64,000 nucleotides of DNA from an uncultured Prevotella sp. (GTDB lineage: Bacteria; Bacteroidota; Bacteroidia; Bacteroidales; Bacteroidaceae): assembly GCA_900317405.1 (NCBI GenBank), contig ONGP01000011.1, positions 33,166-97,165 on the forward strand, read 5' to 3'. This document shows positions 33,788-41,575 of the stretch, piece after piece. Within the stretch, counting starts at the first letter, position 1, and each line of letters opens with the position of its first letter. The notes under the pieces were generated by a model, which was not told the origin of the DNA, made no database searches, and saw only the letters and a list, made by a program, of their open reading frames with translations. The translations under genes were made by a program, and so were the position numbers.

Positions 33788-34288
33788 ATGAAGAAGCTTT
33801 ACACAACACTGATGATGGCCATGATGGCAATGATGACACTGTCGTTCACATCATGCGAGACCGATGAAGAGATAGCCTACGATCTGGAAGGCACTTGGGT
33901 AGGTAACATGTCGATAGCCGATGATTGGGGCGAGTCGTATGTTGAGTCAGAAATCACATTCCTCCGTTACCCCGGTTCATACACAGATGGTAATGGTCTC
34001 TGGGCCGACTACTACGGACCACGCGACTACGAGGTATATCGTTTCGAATGGTATGTAGAGTATGGTACTATATATATCCGCTTTGAGGATGGCGCTCGTG
34101 TAGAGATTCGCAACTACTCATTGAATTCAAATAGATTCCGTGGCAGTTTCTGGGATGGCGACAAGGAAGTAAGCTTCGAGTTGCGCAGTACTACTCACAA
34201 GTACGACTACGATTACACTTGGGACTCTCACTATCGCACCCGTGGAGCATCCGATGCAGCTCGCCCCACACACCCACGCATCAAGTAA
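33788..34288 (+). CDS. Lipoprotein of unknown function
   Basis: 166 residues. A Met-rich signal (MKKLYTTLMMAMMAMMTLSF) ends in a lipobox TSC, followed by an acidic stretch (ETDEEIAYDLEGTWVGNM), a lipocalin-like start seen in many Prevotella lipoproteins. The domain is aromatic and beta-rich (YEVYRFEWYVEYGTIYIRFE). The tail RTRGASDAARPTHPRIK is basic. No specific family is assigned. It sits 15 bases before the DUF4359 gene. Confidence 0.75.
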   Translation: MKKLYTTLMMAMMAMMTLSFTSCETDEEIAYDLEGTWVGNMSIADDWGESYVESEITFLRYPGSYTDGNGLWADYYGPRDYEVYRFEWYVEYGTIYIRFEDGARVEIRNYSLNSNRFRGSFWDGDKEVSFELRSTTHKYDYDYTWDSHYRTRGASDAARPTHPRIK

Positions 34289-34303
34289 GTATAGCTTAAT
34301 GAG

Positions 34304-34678
34304 ATGAAGAAGTTTCTAATATTTATAGGTATTATCGCTGTGGTTGCCATCGCTCTGATGGCAACCACTCCTGATAAACAGCAACATCAGGAAGCGATTA
34401 AGTCAGTGTTTGTGTCGGCCGTCAATGCCGAACTTCGTGAAAACCATATCGATGGTGCAGTAGGCTCTATAGCCACAGCCGCTGCCATCACTGGTATAGA
34501 TGCATTCTTAAACCACAGTCTGATTATCCGCGATCATCGCTTCTTCAACATCGGAGTGATCGACTACGAAGGCGAATTCCAGATGATATCAGTGGGTGCG
34601 TTCAACCATGTGTGGACACTGAACGAAGACCAAGCCCGGCAGATAATAAAGCAAAAAATGAAAACCCTAGCACTATAG
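34304..34678 (+). CDS. DUF4359-like membrane-anchored protein
   Basis: 124 residues: an N-terminal transmembrane segment (FLIFIGIIAVVAIALMATT), then a short domain with PDKQQHQEAIKSVF, RDHRFFNIGVIDYEGEFQMI and SVGAFNHVWTL, the DUF4359 pattern. Function unknown; probably a periplasmic domain on a membrane anchor. Confidence 0.7.
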   Translation: MKKFLIFIGIIAVVAIALMATTPDKQQHQEAIKSVFVSAVNAELRENHIDGAVGSIATAAAITGIDAFLNHSLIIRDHRFFNIGVIDYEGEFQMISVGAFNHVWTLNEDQARQIIKQKMKTLAL

Positions 34679-34729
34679 ATATCATTAACACCAGATAATC
34701 AAATTACAATAATCTAAATCAAATAACCA

Positions 34730-36322
34730 ATGACATCAACCTATTTCATACCAGTGAAAAAGCTAATTTTAATGCTCTTGTTGTGGTGGATGGTTGCTCC
34801 GTGCGCTTTTGGCGAGGGAGCAGATCAGTCCAAGAAGCGGGCCATGCGCCTGTATGAGGCCAGCGGCCGATACTACGAGGAGCAGCTCTACGATAGTGCT
34901 GTGATCGTAGGCGAACAGGCACTGCCTATGCTACGCCAACTGGGTATGACCGACGAGGTGGCCGACGAGCTTAGCATACTGGCAGTATGTACCTCGCGAC
35001 AGTCTGACTACCAGAAGGCCCTGCGCTATGCCAAGGAGTGCAACGCCATGGACCGTGCCAGTGGCGACAAGGAGATGATATCTTCGTCGCTCAACACTAT
35101 CGGCGCTATATATGTTGATGCCAAACAACCACAAGAGGGACTTAAATACATACTCGAGGCACTCCAACTGGCCGAAGAGATTAATCACCGTGGCCGCATA
35201 GCCATGTATTGCGGGGCGGCAGCCGAGACTGAGTTTACTATGAACCATTTCGACGCAGCCCAGCGCTATATAGAGCGAGCCATACAGCTGGAGCGCGAGG
35301 ACGGGCGAGAGATGAAACTGCGTGTGCGCCTGTCGCAAAAGGCCGCCATCCTGTTGGGCATGAAGCAGCACAAGGAGGCATTGGCCATCTTCGACACCAT
35401 CATACCTTACTTCCGCCGCGAGGGCAACCGCCAGTCGCTGGCCATATCGCTCAACAAGGTGGGCCACACGCTGCTCTCAATGAGTCGCGAGGAGAGCTGT
35501 GCCGATGCCGAGAAACACCGACTGGAGCGCCAGGCCGTACCATATCTGCGCGAAGCCGTAGCCCTTTGCCACGAGATGGGCAACCCTTATAATGAGATGC
35601 ACGCCCGCGACGGACTGTGTCAGGCTTTGTGGACCATCAGTCCTGATAGTGCCATGCTGGAACTTGAACGTTTCGACCTGCTGCGCGACTCGCTCTACAA
35701 CAATGGTGCTGCCGACCTGCTGGCCCGCTACAATGCCGAGTTTGGCAATACCCGACTGACCGAGGAAAACACCAAAGCCCAGCGCTCGCTCACTATTATC
35801 ATAATCATTTGTATCGCGGTGCTGGCTGTGGCCGCAGCAGTGGTGCTAAGTCTGCGTCGCCGAGCTGCACTCCAACGCCGCCGACTCAACGAGATGACTA
35901 TGACGCTCGACGAATTACGCCAGCGATACGAGAACGAACATGCCGAAAAGCAGCAGGAACTATCTGCCCGCGATAAGGACTTCCTTACCCGCACCATCAA
36001 CTTCATAGCCGAGCAGATAGAGACCAACAGTGTGAATGTGGATGCACTGGCAGCGCAGATGGCACTGAGCACCACTCAGTTCCGTTACCACCTTAAGGAG
36101 ATTACCGGCGAAACACCACAGAGCTATATCACCAACATCCGCATGCAGAAGGCACGCCATCTGCTGGATACTATCACGCCCGAGACCACCATCCTCGACA
36201 TTGCCCTGAAATGTGGCTATGAAGATCAGGGTGCATTCGGCCGAGCCTTCAAGCGATTCTTTGGTGTAACTCCAAGCGAATATATGGCCCGAAATGAAGA
36301 AAAACCTGCCGAAATGTGCTGA
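34730..36322 (+). CDS. Membrane TPR protein with cytoplasmic AraC-type HTH
   Basis: 530 residues. Order: signal segment (about 8-28, LILMLLLWWMVAPCAFG), a periplasmic array of TPR-like helices (about 35-340), one transmembrane helix (about 358-378, LTIIIIICIAVLAVAAAVVL), a coiled-coil linker (LRRRAALQRRRLNEMTMTLD), and an AraC/XylS DNA-binding domain (about 415-522: MALSTTQFRYHLKEITGETP, then ILDIALKCGYEDQGAFGRAF). This makes a one-component regulator that senses outside and binds DNA inside, like Bacteroidota SusR/hybrid relatives but without kinase parts. It stands before a cluster of exported small proteins that it may control. Confidence 0.88.
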   Translation: MTSTYFIPVKKLILMLLLWWMVAPCAFGEGADQSKKRAMRLYEASGRYYEEQLYDSAVIVGEQALPMLRQLGMTDEVADELSILAVCTSRQSDYQKALRYAKECNAMDRASGDKEMISSSLNTIGAIYVDAKQPQEGLKYILEALQLAEEINHRGRIAMYCGAAAETEFTMNHFDAAQRYIERAIQLEREDGREMKLRVRLSQKAAILLGMKQHKEALAIFDTIIPYFRREGNRQSLAISLNKVGHTLLSMSREESCADAEKHRLERQAVPYLREAVALCHEMGNPYNEMHARDGLCQALWTISPDSAMLELERFDLLRDSLYNNGAADLLARYNAEFGNTRLTEENTKAQRSLTIIIIICIAVLAVAAAVVLSLRRRAALQRRRLNEMTMTLDELRQRYENEHAEKQQELSARDKDFLTRTINFIAEQIETNSVNVDALAAQMALSTTQFRYHLKEITGETPQSYITNIRMQKARHLLDTITPETTILDIALKCGYEDQGAFGRAFKRFFGVTPSEYMARNEEKPAEMC

Positions 36323-36393
36323 AAATGCACATTTTGTAAGATTCTGCACAATTTTCCGCGTTTTCTGCTGAAGGGTTTTGCCCCTTTTTGCCG

Positions 36394-36401
36394 TAACTTT
36401 G
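36394..36401 (+). promoter_or_regulatory. -7 box before the 50-residue protein gene
   Basis: TAACTTTG within CCGTAACTTTGCACCCGGAA, nearly identical to the block at 4288-4307. Confidence 0.6.
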
Positions 36402-36431
36402 CACCCGGAAACCAAAAGTTACGAAACGCTG

Positions 36432-36584
36432 ATGGATAAGATAACACCCGACCACAAATCCCGCCTCAGGCATCAGGCAGCCAAAAGCTATACTGAAGAC
36501 CAGGCCAGACTCATACTCGCAATGCGCGATATGGTGAAGTCGGAGGTTACGCGTCAATTAAAAGAGTTAATTAAATCACTATAG
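36432..36584 (+). CDS. Small basic helical protein
   Basis: 50 residues from the ATG at 36432 (MDKITPDHKSRLRHQAAKSY...). Upstream in-frame codons belong to the promoter. The whole chain is predicted helical and amphipathic, rich in Lys and Arg, with no signal peptide. No family recognised. It is 27 bases before the LolA-like gene and probably heads that transcript. Confidence 0.55.
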   Translation: MDKITPDHKSRLRHQAAKSYTEDQARLILAMRDMVKSEVTRQLKELIKSL

Positions 36585-36611
36585 TATTAATCATTTCAAA
36601 TCAAGAATGTT

Positions 36612-37280
36612 ATGAAGAAGTTAATGATGTTTGTGGCTTTCGCAGCTGTGTGCTTCACTGCTAATGCGCAGATTGACAGCAAGGTGAAGGACGTGATGCA
36701 GAAGTGCGTGAAGGCGATGGAGAACCCCGCTGGAGTGGAGTACGACATGGACTTCAAGGTAGGCATGGGCGAGGTCTCGATGATGTCGTGCCACGTATTG
36801 GCCAGCTCTAAGGGCAACCTGTCTAAAGCCGTAGTTACCGCCAAGGTTTTCGGCATCGAAGCTAAGTCGGAGACGGGTTTCGACGGCAACGAGGAGTGGG
36901 AGTGGAACCATACTCCATCGCTCAGCGCCGACGAGCCTGCAAAGAAGGACACTGTGTTTGTGCAGAAGGCCACCGAGCGCAAGAAGACTCCGATGGACCT
37001 GGATCTCGACATACTCGAACAGTACCGCAAGGCCACGATGAAGACCGATGCCAACTACTATGTCATCACCCTGAGCAATCCTGTGGAGCAGGAGAAGGCA
37101 CTGCCTGCCGAGGTTGTCATCAAGGTATACAAGAAGGATTACTACCTTCGTGAACTCTCGATGGAGCAGGAGGGAGCCACCATCTCGATGACTGTAACCA
37201 ATGTGCGCACAGGCCTGACCGACGAGTACTTCCGTTTCGATCCCAGCCATTATCCCGACGCTGTGGTAGTTAGGAAATAA
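36612..37280 (+). CDS. LolA-like outer-membrane lipoprotein-sorting protein
   Basis: 222 residues with a signal peptide (MKKLMMFVAFAAVCFTANAQ). The mature part follows the LolA/LolB half-barrel pattern: DVMQKCVKAMENPAGVEYDM, then strands around FKVGMGEVSMMSCHVLASSK, ending TNVRTGLTDEYFRFDP, as in the LolA-like family of Bacteroidota. It may carry lipoproteins or lipids across the periplasm, or only share the fold. Its signal peptide is nearly identical at DNA level to that of 38590. Confidence 0.75.
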   Translation: MKKLMMFVAFAAVCFTANAQIDSKVKDVMQKCVKAMENPAGVEYDMDFKVGMGEVSMMSCHVLASSKGNLSKAVVTAKVFGIEAKSETGFDGNEEWEWNHTPSLSADEPAKKDTVFVQKATERKKTPMDLDLDILEQYRKATMKTDANYYVITLSNPVEQEKALPAEVVIKVYKKDYYLRELSMEQEGATISMTVTNVRTGLTDEYFRFDPSHYPDAVVVRK

Positions 37281-37305
37281 TCATCCCGAAAATAGAATCA
37301 CTAAA

Positions 37306-37328
37306 TTATTAACCTTTTAATATAAAAG
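37306..37328. repeat. Intergenic repeat in the exported-protein cluster, copy 1
   Basis: TTATTAACCTTTTAATATAA then AAG, directly before the next gene. A close copy is at 38562-38583 (ATTAACCTTTTAAAATAAAA) and a looser one at 39064-39080. Confidence 0.6.
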
Positions 37329-37331
37329 AAG

Positions 37332-38561
37332 ATGAGAAAGTTATTGTTGCTGGTTGCTATGTTTGCGATGGCGATGGCTGCCGATGCGCAGAAACTGGTG
37401 CTCGACCAGAGTCTGAACCCAGGTTGGGGTGGTGCTAACCTTACAAACAAGAACAAGCCCGAAGGCCGATTCTACCGACTGAGAAACGAAGTTCAGGTCA
37501 CCGGATTTCAGACACCGCAGATAGTCAAGGACCTCGAGCTCTATATCTCTGAGCCCATCTCTACCGGCTATATGGCACTCTACCGCCTGCCGCTTTCTGC
37601 ACCTAACTACAAGTTCTACGTAGTGCTCTACAATGAGCGCAAGGTTACCGAATATGTGCTCGACCTGTGCGCTATCACTGGCAACGACTACTGCGAAGTG
37701 CAGGATGTGCGCTGGGATCCCACTACCGAACGCGTGCTGTTCAACATGGCCTGCCCCAGCTACTCGTCCGAGATTAACGGCCGCGGCTCTAAGCTCTACT
37801 GCGTAAACCCCGACGGCACTATCGCATGGGAAACTGGCTACCTTACCAGCAACGATATTTTCATCCTCGACGATGAATTTGTGTACTGCGGCTACGGATT
37901 TACCAGCGAGAAGGATTACATCTTCCTGCTCGACAAGAACACAGGTCGTGTGTACTCCAAACTGCCCGTGCCCAAGAAGATACAGTACCTGGAGCTTCAG
38001 GAGCGCAATGGTAGGCAAGTGCTCTTTGCTGCCGATAGCGACGACAAGCTGTATACCTTCCGTGTAGACTACTCAGTGCTGCAGTCGCCCATCGACATGA
38101 CCATCCCTGGCGGTCCTAAATGCTTCACTCTGGTATATGCCACCAGCAGCGACGGCTATCTGAACGTGCGCGAAGAACCATCGATGAAGGCTAAGGTCAT
38201 CGACCGCTTGAACGCCAAGCAGGGCGGTCTGGGCGAGGCCGAACTGCTGAAGACTATGGGCGAGTGGAGCAGGATTTTCATCCACGGCAAGGTGGGCTAC
38301 GTATATACCAAGTACATGGGCAAACAGACGTGGTACAACGGCAAGGGCGACGACTTGATGATAGCCCATTCCATGCAGACACCTATCTATGCCGACGAGT
38401 TCGACGAGAATGGCAATCGCCCCATACGTTTCATACTGAACGGTGGCGTGGTGATAGGCGACAAGTTCAGCTACCCCGGCGGCGACTACTTCGTACTGAC
38501 CACCCCCGAGAATTACCTCTTCGTAAAGCGCGACGACGTGCTCATTAAATCAAAGAAATAA
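37332..38561 (+). CDS. Exported protein with SH3-like domain
   Basis: 409 residues. Signal peptide (MRKLLLLVAMFAMAMAADAQ). About 25-265 is beta-propeller-like (repeated strands such as YMALYRLPLSAPNYKFYVVL and YIFLLDKNTGRVYSKLPVPK). About 268-330 is a bacterial SH3 module (YLNVREEPSMKAKVIDRLNA ... WSRIFIHGKVGYVYTKYM), a type that often binds peptidoglycan. A last region of about 80 residues follows. Function unknown; it acts in the periplasm or at the surface. Confidence 0.75.
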   Translation: MRKLLLLVAMFAMAMAADAQKLVLDQSLNPGWGGANLTNKNKPEGRFYRLRNEVQVTGFQTPQIVKDLELYISEPISTGYMALYRLPLSAPNYKFYVVLYNERKVTEYVLDLCAITGNDYCEVQDVRWDPTTERVLFNMACPSYSSEINGRGSKLYCVNPDGTIAWETGYLTSNDIFILDDEFVYCGYGFTSEKDYIFLLDKNTGRVYSKLPVPKKIQYLELQERNGRQVLFAADSDDKLYTFRVDYSVLQSPIDMTIPGGPKCFTLVYATSSDGYLNVREEPSMKAKVIDRLNAKQGGLGEAELLKTMGEWSRIFIHGKVGYVYTKYMGKQTWYNGKGDDLMIAHSMQTPIYADEFDENGNRPIRFILNGGVVIGDKFSYPGGDYFVLTTPENYLFVKRDDVLIKSKK

Positions 38562-38583
38562 TATTAACCTTTTAAAATAAAAG
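38562..38583. repeat. Intergenic repeat in the exported-protein cluster, copy 2
   Basis: See 37306-37328. It lies directly before the 38590 gene. Confidence 0.6.
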
Positions 38584-38589
38584 TAGATT

Positions 38590-39060
38590 ATGAAAAAGTT
38601 TATGATGTTAGTAGCTTTCGCAGCTATGTGTTTCACTGCTAATGCGCAGGATGTTAAAACCCATGAGTTCGACAAGTTCGTGGCAGTTTATCCAGCAGAT
38701 TTCCAGCCCAAAATAGTATGGGGCGATGTTGATGGCTTTAATAAAGGCGAAGATCACTTGTTCGAAGTTGTGATTGATCCTTATTGCGCTACACTCGCTA
38801 CTCTGAAGGATTTTGGCGATGATAGAAAGGAGTCGCTGGAGGACAAGGGATTTAAGTGCGATGAGCCTGTTGTGAAGGGCAACACCGTATACGTTCGCGG
38901 TGTGAATGGCAATGAGGTGCGTTATTGGTTCGCAGTTAAGGATGCTGCACTGCCTGACGAGGAGTGCTTCCGAGGACTGTTCTGGTGCCTTACTACCGAC
39001 GAAGCTAAGTATAAGCCCATCCTGCTCGAGAAGATGATTCCTGGCCTTAAGCTGAAGTAA
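38590..39060 (+). CDS. Small exported protein of unknown function
   Basis: 156 residues. The signal peptide MKKFMMLVAFAAMCFTANAQ is almost the same as in the LolA-like protein at 36612, but the mature sequence (DVKTHEFDKFVAVYPADFQP...) is unrelated. It is acidic, alpha/beta, with two Cys (YCATL, FKCDEP) and a C-terminal helix. No family recognised. It is preceded by the TTAACCTTTTAA-type intergenic repeat. Confidence 0.65.
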   Translation: MKKFMMLVAFAAMCFTANAQDVKTHEFDKFVAVYPADFQPKIVWGDVDGFNKGEDHLFEVVIDPYCATLATLKDFGDDRKESLEDKGFKCDEPVVKGNTVYVRGVNGNEVRYWFAVKDAALPDEECFRGLFWCLTTDEAKYKPILLEKMIPGLKLK

Positions 39061-39091
39061 ACTAATTAACCTTATAAAATATATAGTGAAG

Positions 39092-39544
39092 ATGAAACTA
39101 AGTGCTAAAATCTCGATGATGGCTCTGATGGCCATGTTCGCATTCACAGTGCCAGCCCAGGCTGAGCGTATCGGTGGTGTGAGCGCTATGAGCAGTACTG
39201 ACGGTAATACCGAACTCCGTCGCGGTGGCAGCCAGTTTGGCGAGTTGCGCTCTAATGGCGACGTGTATATCGGTGGCAGCTGCAAGGGCCAGTTGCGCTC
39301 CAATGGCGACATCTACGTAGGCGGCAGTTGTAAGGGCGAAATCCGCTCCAACGGCGACATCTACAAGGGTGGCAGAAAGGTGGGCGAGGTACGCTCGAAT
39401 GGCGATATCTATGAGGATGGCCGCTGCATCGGCGAGATTCGCTCTAATGGCGAAGTACGCAAGGGAGGCAGCCAGATAGGCGAAGCCCGCAACATGCACG
39501 ACGCCCGCAAGGTGGCCGTCATCTATTTCTTCGGATTTTTCTAA
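39092..39544 (+). CDS. 5-fold beta-flower repeat protein
   Basis: 150 residues from the ATG at 39092 (a GTG six bases earlier is less likely). Signal peptide MKLSAKISMMALMAMFAFTV then PAQA. The body is seven short repeats of the form G(E/Q)(L/I/V)RSNG(D/E)(I/V)Y.GG (for example GELRSNGDVYIGGSCKGQLR), each about 15 residues, and it ends in VAVIYFFGFF. This fits the 5-fold beta-flower proteins of Bacteroidota, in which the repeats close into a ring of hairpins. Function unknown. Confidence 0.8.
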   Translation: MKLSAKISMMALMAMFAFTVPAQAERIGGVSAMSSTDGNTELRRGGSQFGELRSNGDVYIGGSCKGQLRSNGDIYVGGSCKGEIRSNGDIYKGGRKVGEVRSNGDIYEDGRCIGEIRSNGEVRKGGSQIGEARNMHDARKVAVIYFFGFF

Positions 39545-39577
39545 TTATTAACCCCCTAATAAAAAACCATTATCATT

Positions 39578-40393
39578 ATGAAACAGTCTATCAAAACCGC
39601 AGTGATGGTGCTCGTCGCCATGTTCGCATTCAGCACAACGGCTGATGCACAGTTCGGAAAGTTGCTTAAGAAGGCAAAGTCGGCTGTTACAGGCAAGTCT
39701 TCGCAAGACGCATTCTTGGAGCAGCAGAGGAAGAATGAACAGTATGAGAAGCAGTTGAAGGAGAAGCAGGCAGCCGAGCTGGCCGAGAAGCTTAAGCAGG
39801 TGGGCACCAAGCCTTACGATGCCAGTGCCGAACTGCCTTCTAGCCCTGTGGCCCGCACTATCTATACAGATCCTAATACAGGCGAAAAGATGATGATAGA
39901 CCTGAAGTCGAACTATGGTAATGGTGCCATTCATGGTATCTGGTCTGTCGAGGGTCTTAAAAAAGAGGGTTATCTGGATTGGCAGCTTAGTGACGAGTCG
40001 ATTATCCCTCGTGTAAAAAAGCTGTTCGACAAGAAGTTCGGCGGCATTACCTCGCCAGCCCGTGGCTCATCTACCCGTACCGACTGCAAGAGCGACCACA
40101 TGTTTCTGGTGGGCAACATCGGAACCGAGACAGCCAGTTGGCAGTATCGCCGCAACGACTATGGCACACTTATCTGCCGCTATCTGGTGCTGATGGTTTT
40201 GATGGAGTTTGACGATGGCGAGAACATCATCGCCCGCTTCGAGGCCAAGCAAGATCACATCGACGGCAGCACATTCGACGAGGACGGCATGACCGTAGGC
40301 TTTGTAAACGGCCTGGTAAACCGAACAGAGTGGCGTGTGGTTAACGGCTGGGAAGTCAAAACCGATTGCTTCACCTCTACACTGAAAAAGTAA
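39578..40393 (+). CDS. Exported protein with coiled-coil start
   Basis: 271 residues. Signal peptide (MKQSIKTAVMVLVAMFAFST then TADAQ), then a Lys/Glu/Gln-rich helix (FLEQQRKNEQYEKQLKEKQA), then a beta-rich domain (IYTDPNTGEKMMIDLKSNYG ... IIARFEAKQDHIDGSTFDED). No family recognised. Last gene of the exported-protein run; a terminator follows. Confidence 0.65.
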   Translation: MKQSIKTAVMVLVAMFAFSTTADAQFGKLLKKAKSAVTGKSSQDAFLEQQRKNEQYEKQLKEKQAAELAEKLKQVGTKPYDASAELPSSPVARTIYTDPNTGEKMMIDLKSNYGNGAIHGIWSVEGLKKEGYLDWQLSDESIIPRVKKLFDKKFGGITSPARGSSTRTDCKSDHMFLVGNIGTETASWQYRRNDYGTLICRYLVLMVLMEFDDGENIIARFEAKQDHIDGSTFDEDGMTVGFVNGLVNRTEWRVVNGWEVKTDCFTSTLKK

Positions 40394-40419
40394 TCCCACT
40401 GTTTTTTTTAAAACATCCC

Positions 40420-40460
40420 CAAGGGTGGTTCTGCTTGATCGGCGGAACCGTCCTTGTTTT
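40420..40460 (+). terminator. Terminator of the exported-protein cluster
   Basis: CAAGG.GGTTC.GC (40420-40433) pairs with GC.GAACC..CCTTG (40442-40456), followed by TTTT. Confidence 0.8.
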
Positions 40461-40592
40461 ATATATAATAGGTAAATGATAGATGATAGAATGATAGATT
40501 GATAGATTTTTGGCCGAAAAGTTTGGAGTTTGTGTTATTTTCATTACCTTTGCAACGAATTATTTATAAAACGTTTTCAACCGTAGCATTGT

Positions 40593-40943
40593 ATGAAAAA
40601 AGAAAGATTGTTGCATGTTGTCATCTTTATGATGATTGCGTTGTTTAGTGTCGCATCCATGTCTTGTAGTAGCGACGATGATGAGAATGATACACTTATC
40701 CCGGCAGGCACCTATGTGGAGGAGAATGGACATGAGAGTGAGTTGTTTACAATCACTGTCAAAGGTAATACTATCCACTGGGTATGTACGGTATATGGTG
40801 TGGTAGAGTCGGAGATAGATTATGTCTACGTGATAAAAGGCAATCAGATTACAGCCACATATAATGGAATACCTGAAACTGTATACTATAAACGCGACGG
40901 CAAAAGAGTCACTATTGGCGAGATAACGTATATCAAGCAGTAG
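40593..40943 (+). CDS. Small lipoprotein (lipocalin-like)
   Basis: 116 residues. Signal ends VASMSC (lipobox) followed by SSDDDENDTLIPAGTYVEEN, a typical surface-lipoprotein start. The rest is five or six beta strands (ELFTITVKGNTIHWVCTVYG, YVIKGNQITATYNGIPETVY) like a short lipocalin-type domain. Function unknown. It is followed by a strong terminator. Confidence 0.75.
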   Translation: MKKERLLHVVIFMMIALFSVASMSCSSDDDENDTLIPAGTYVEENGHESELFTITVKGNTIHWVCTVYGVVESEIDYVYVIKGNQITATYNGIPETVYYKRDGKRVTIGEITYIKQ

Positions 40944-40962
40944 TAATACTAATCTATAAGCA

Positions 40963-40996
40963 AGATAGGGTCCGCATGCGGGCCCTATCTTTTTTT
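40963..40996 (+). terminator. Strong intrinsic terminator
   Basis: AGATAGGG, inner CCGC/GCGG, CCCTATCT (40963-40990), then a seven-T run. It separates the lipoprotein gene from the leftward smalltalk gene, whose stop codon lies at the T-run. Confidence 0.9.
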
Positions 40997-41098
40997 CTAC
41001 GCTCCGACGCACGAGGTGGCGCCTAGGGCGGTTAGGATAGCTGATGCAATGGATGCGATAAGCTGAATCACGAATTTTGCGGTTTCCTTCTTTGTCAT
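40997..41098 (-). CDS. Smalltalk protein
   Basis: 33 residues: MTKKETAKFVIQLIASIASA then ILTALGATSCVGA. This is the pattern of the Bacteroidales smalltalk protein: basic start, a hydrophobic helix I(Q)xIAsIxxAILTALGATSC, and a Cys near the end. The family usually sits between an HU-like gene and an N-acetylmuramoyl-L-alanine amidase gene in loci carrying a VirE-N/DUF3987 gene. Here only the broken HU-like gene (41294-41575) is upstream and no amidase follows. The role is unknown; it may be a membrane or lipoprotein-like peptide. Confidence 0.8.
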   Translation of the reverse strand: MTKKETAKFVIQLIASIASAILTALGATSCVGA

Positions 41099-41134
41099 AG
41101 TAGTTTGTTTTTTAAGGTTAATTTCTATCCCCCG

Positions 41135-41276
41135 TTGTCATCTCGAGCGTAGTCGAGCGCTCGGCTTTGCCGCTTGGCTTGTCCAAGAAATCTCCTCGGA
41201 TGCCGTATAGATATCTCCATGCGCTACGCTTAGTCGAGATGACAGGGGAGGGGGCTACGCAAGGTCGAGATGACAT
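41135..41276. repeat. REP-type palindromic element
   Basis: TGTCATCTCGA (41137-41147) is inverted as TCGAGATGACA at 41234-41244 and again at 41265-41275, with GCTCGGCTTTGCCGCTTGGC then TTGTCCAAGAAATCTCC between. It resembles the GTCATTTCGAGC...GAAATCTC repeats common between genes in Bacteroidota. It separates the smalltalk gene from the HU-like remnant. Confidence 0.7.
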
Positions 41277-41293
41277 AACGTTAGGGGAGTGGT

Positions 41294-41575
41294 TTAATCG
41301 TAGGTGACGCCGTCATCATTGCCGCCGCCACCGCCTGAGGTATTAGCACCTCCACTGGTGGTGCTACCTCCTGAGGTGTTGCCGCCTTGGTTCTGATTCT
41401 GACTGCCGCCATTGCTTGGCTAGTTGTCCTCTGGATCCTCAATCTCGCCCGAGGTAGAGGTAACTCGCTTAACCTCCTTACCTGTGCGGTCGTAGCATTA
41501 GATTACGATGGCGGTAGATGCCAGCTCTTCCTTCAGGTCGACGCTTGGGGTGAAGATGATGCGTCGGCTCGAAAT
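41294..41575 (-). pseudogene. Broken HU-like gene with Gly-rich tail
   Basis: Reading the minus strand to the stop at 41294 gives SSRRIIFTPSVDLKEELAST then AIVI, a stop, CYDRTGKEVKRVTSTSGEIE then DPEDN, a stop, PSNGGSQNQNQGGNTSGG... and a Gly/Ser/Asn tail ending DDGVTYD. RIIFTPSVDLKEEL and CYDRTGKEV match the C-terminal half of the HU-like proteins that precede smalltalk genes, and the Gly-rich tail is also typical. Two in-frame stops and loss of the N-terminal half show it is dead. Confidence 0.7.
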
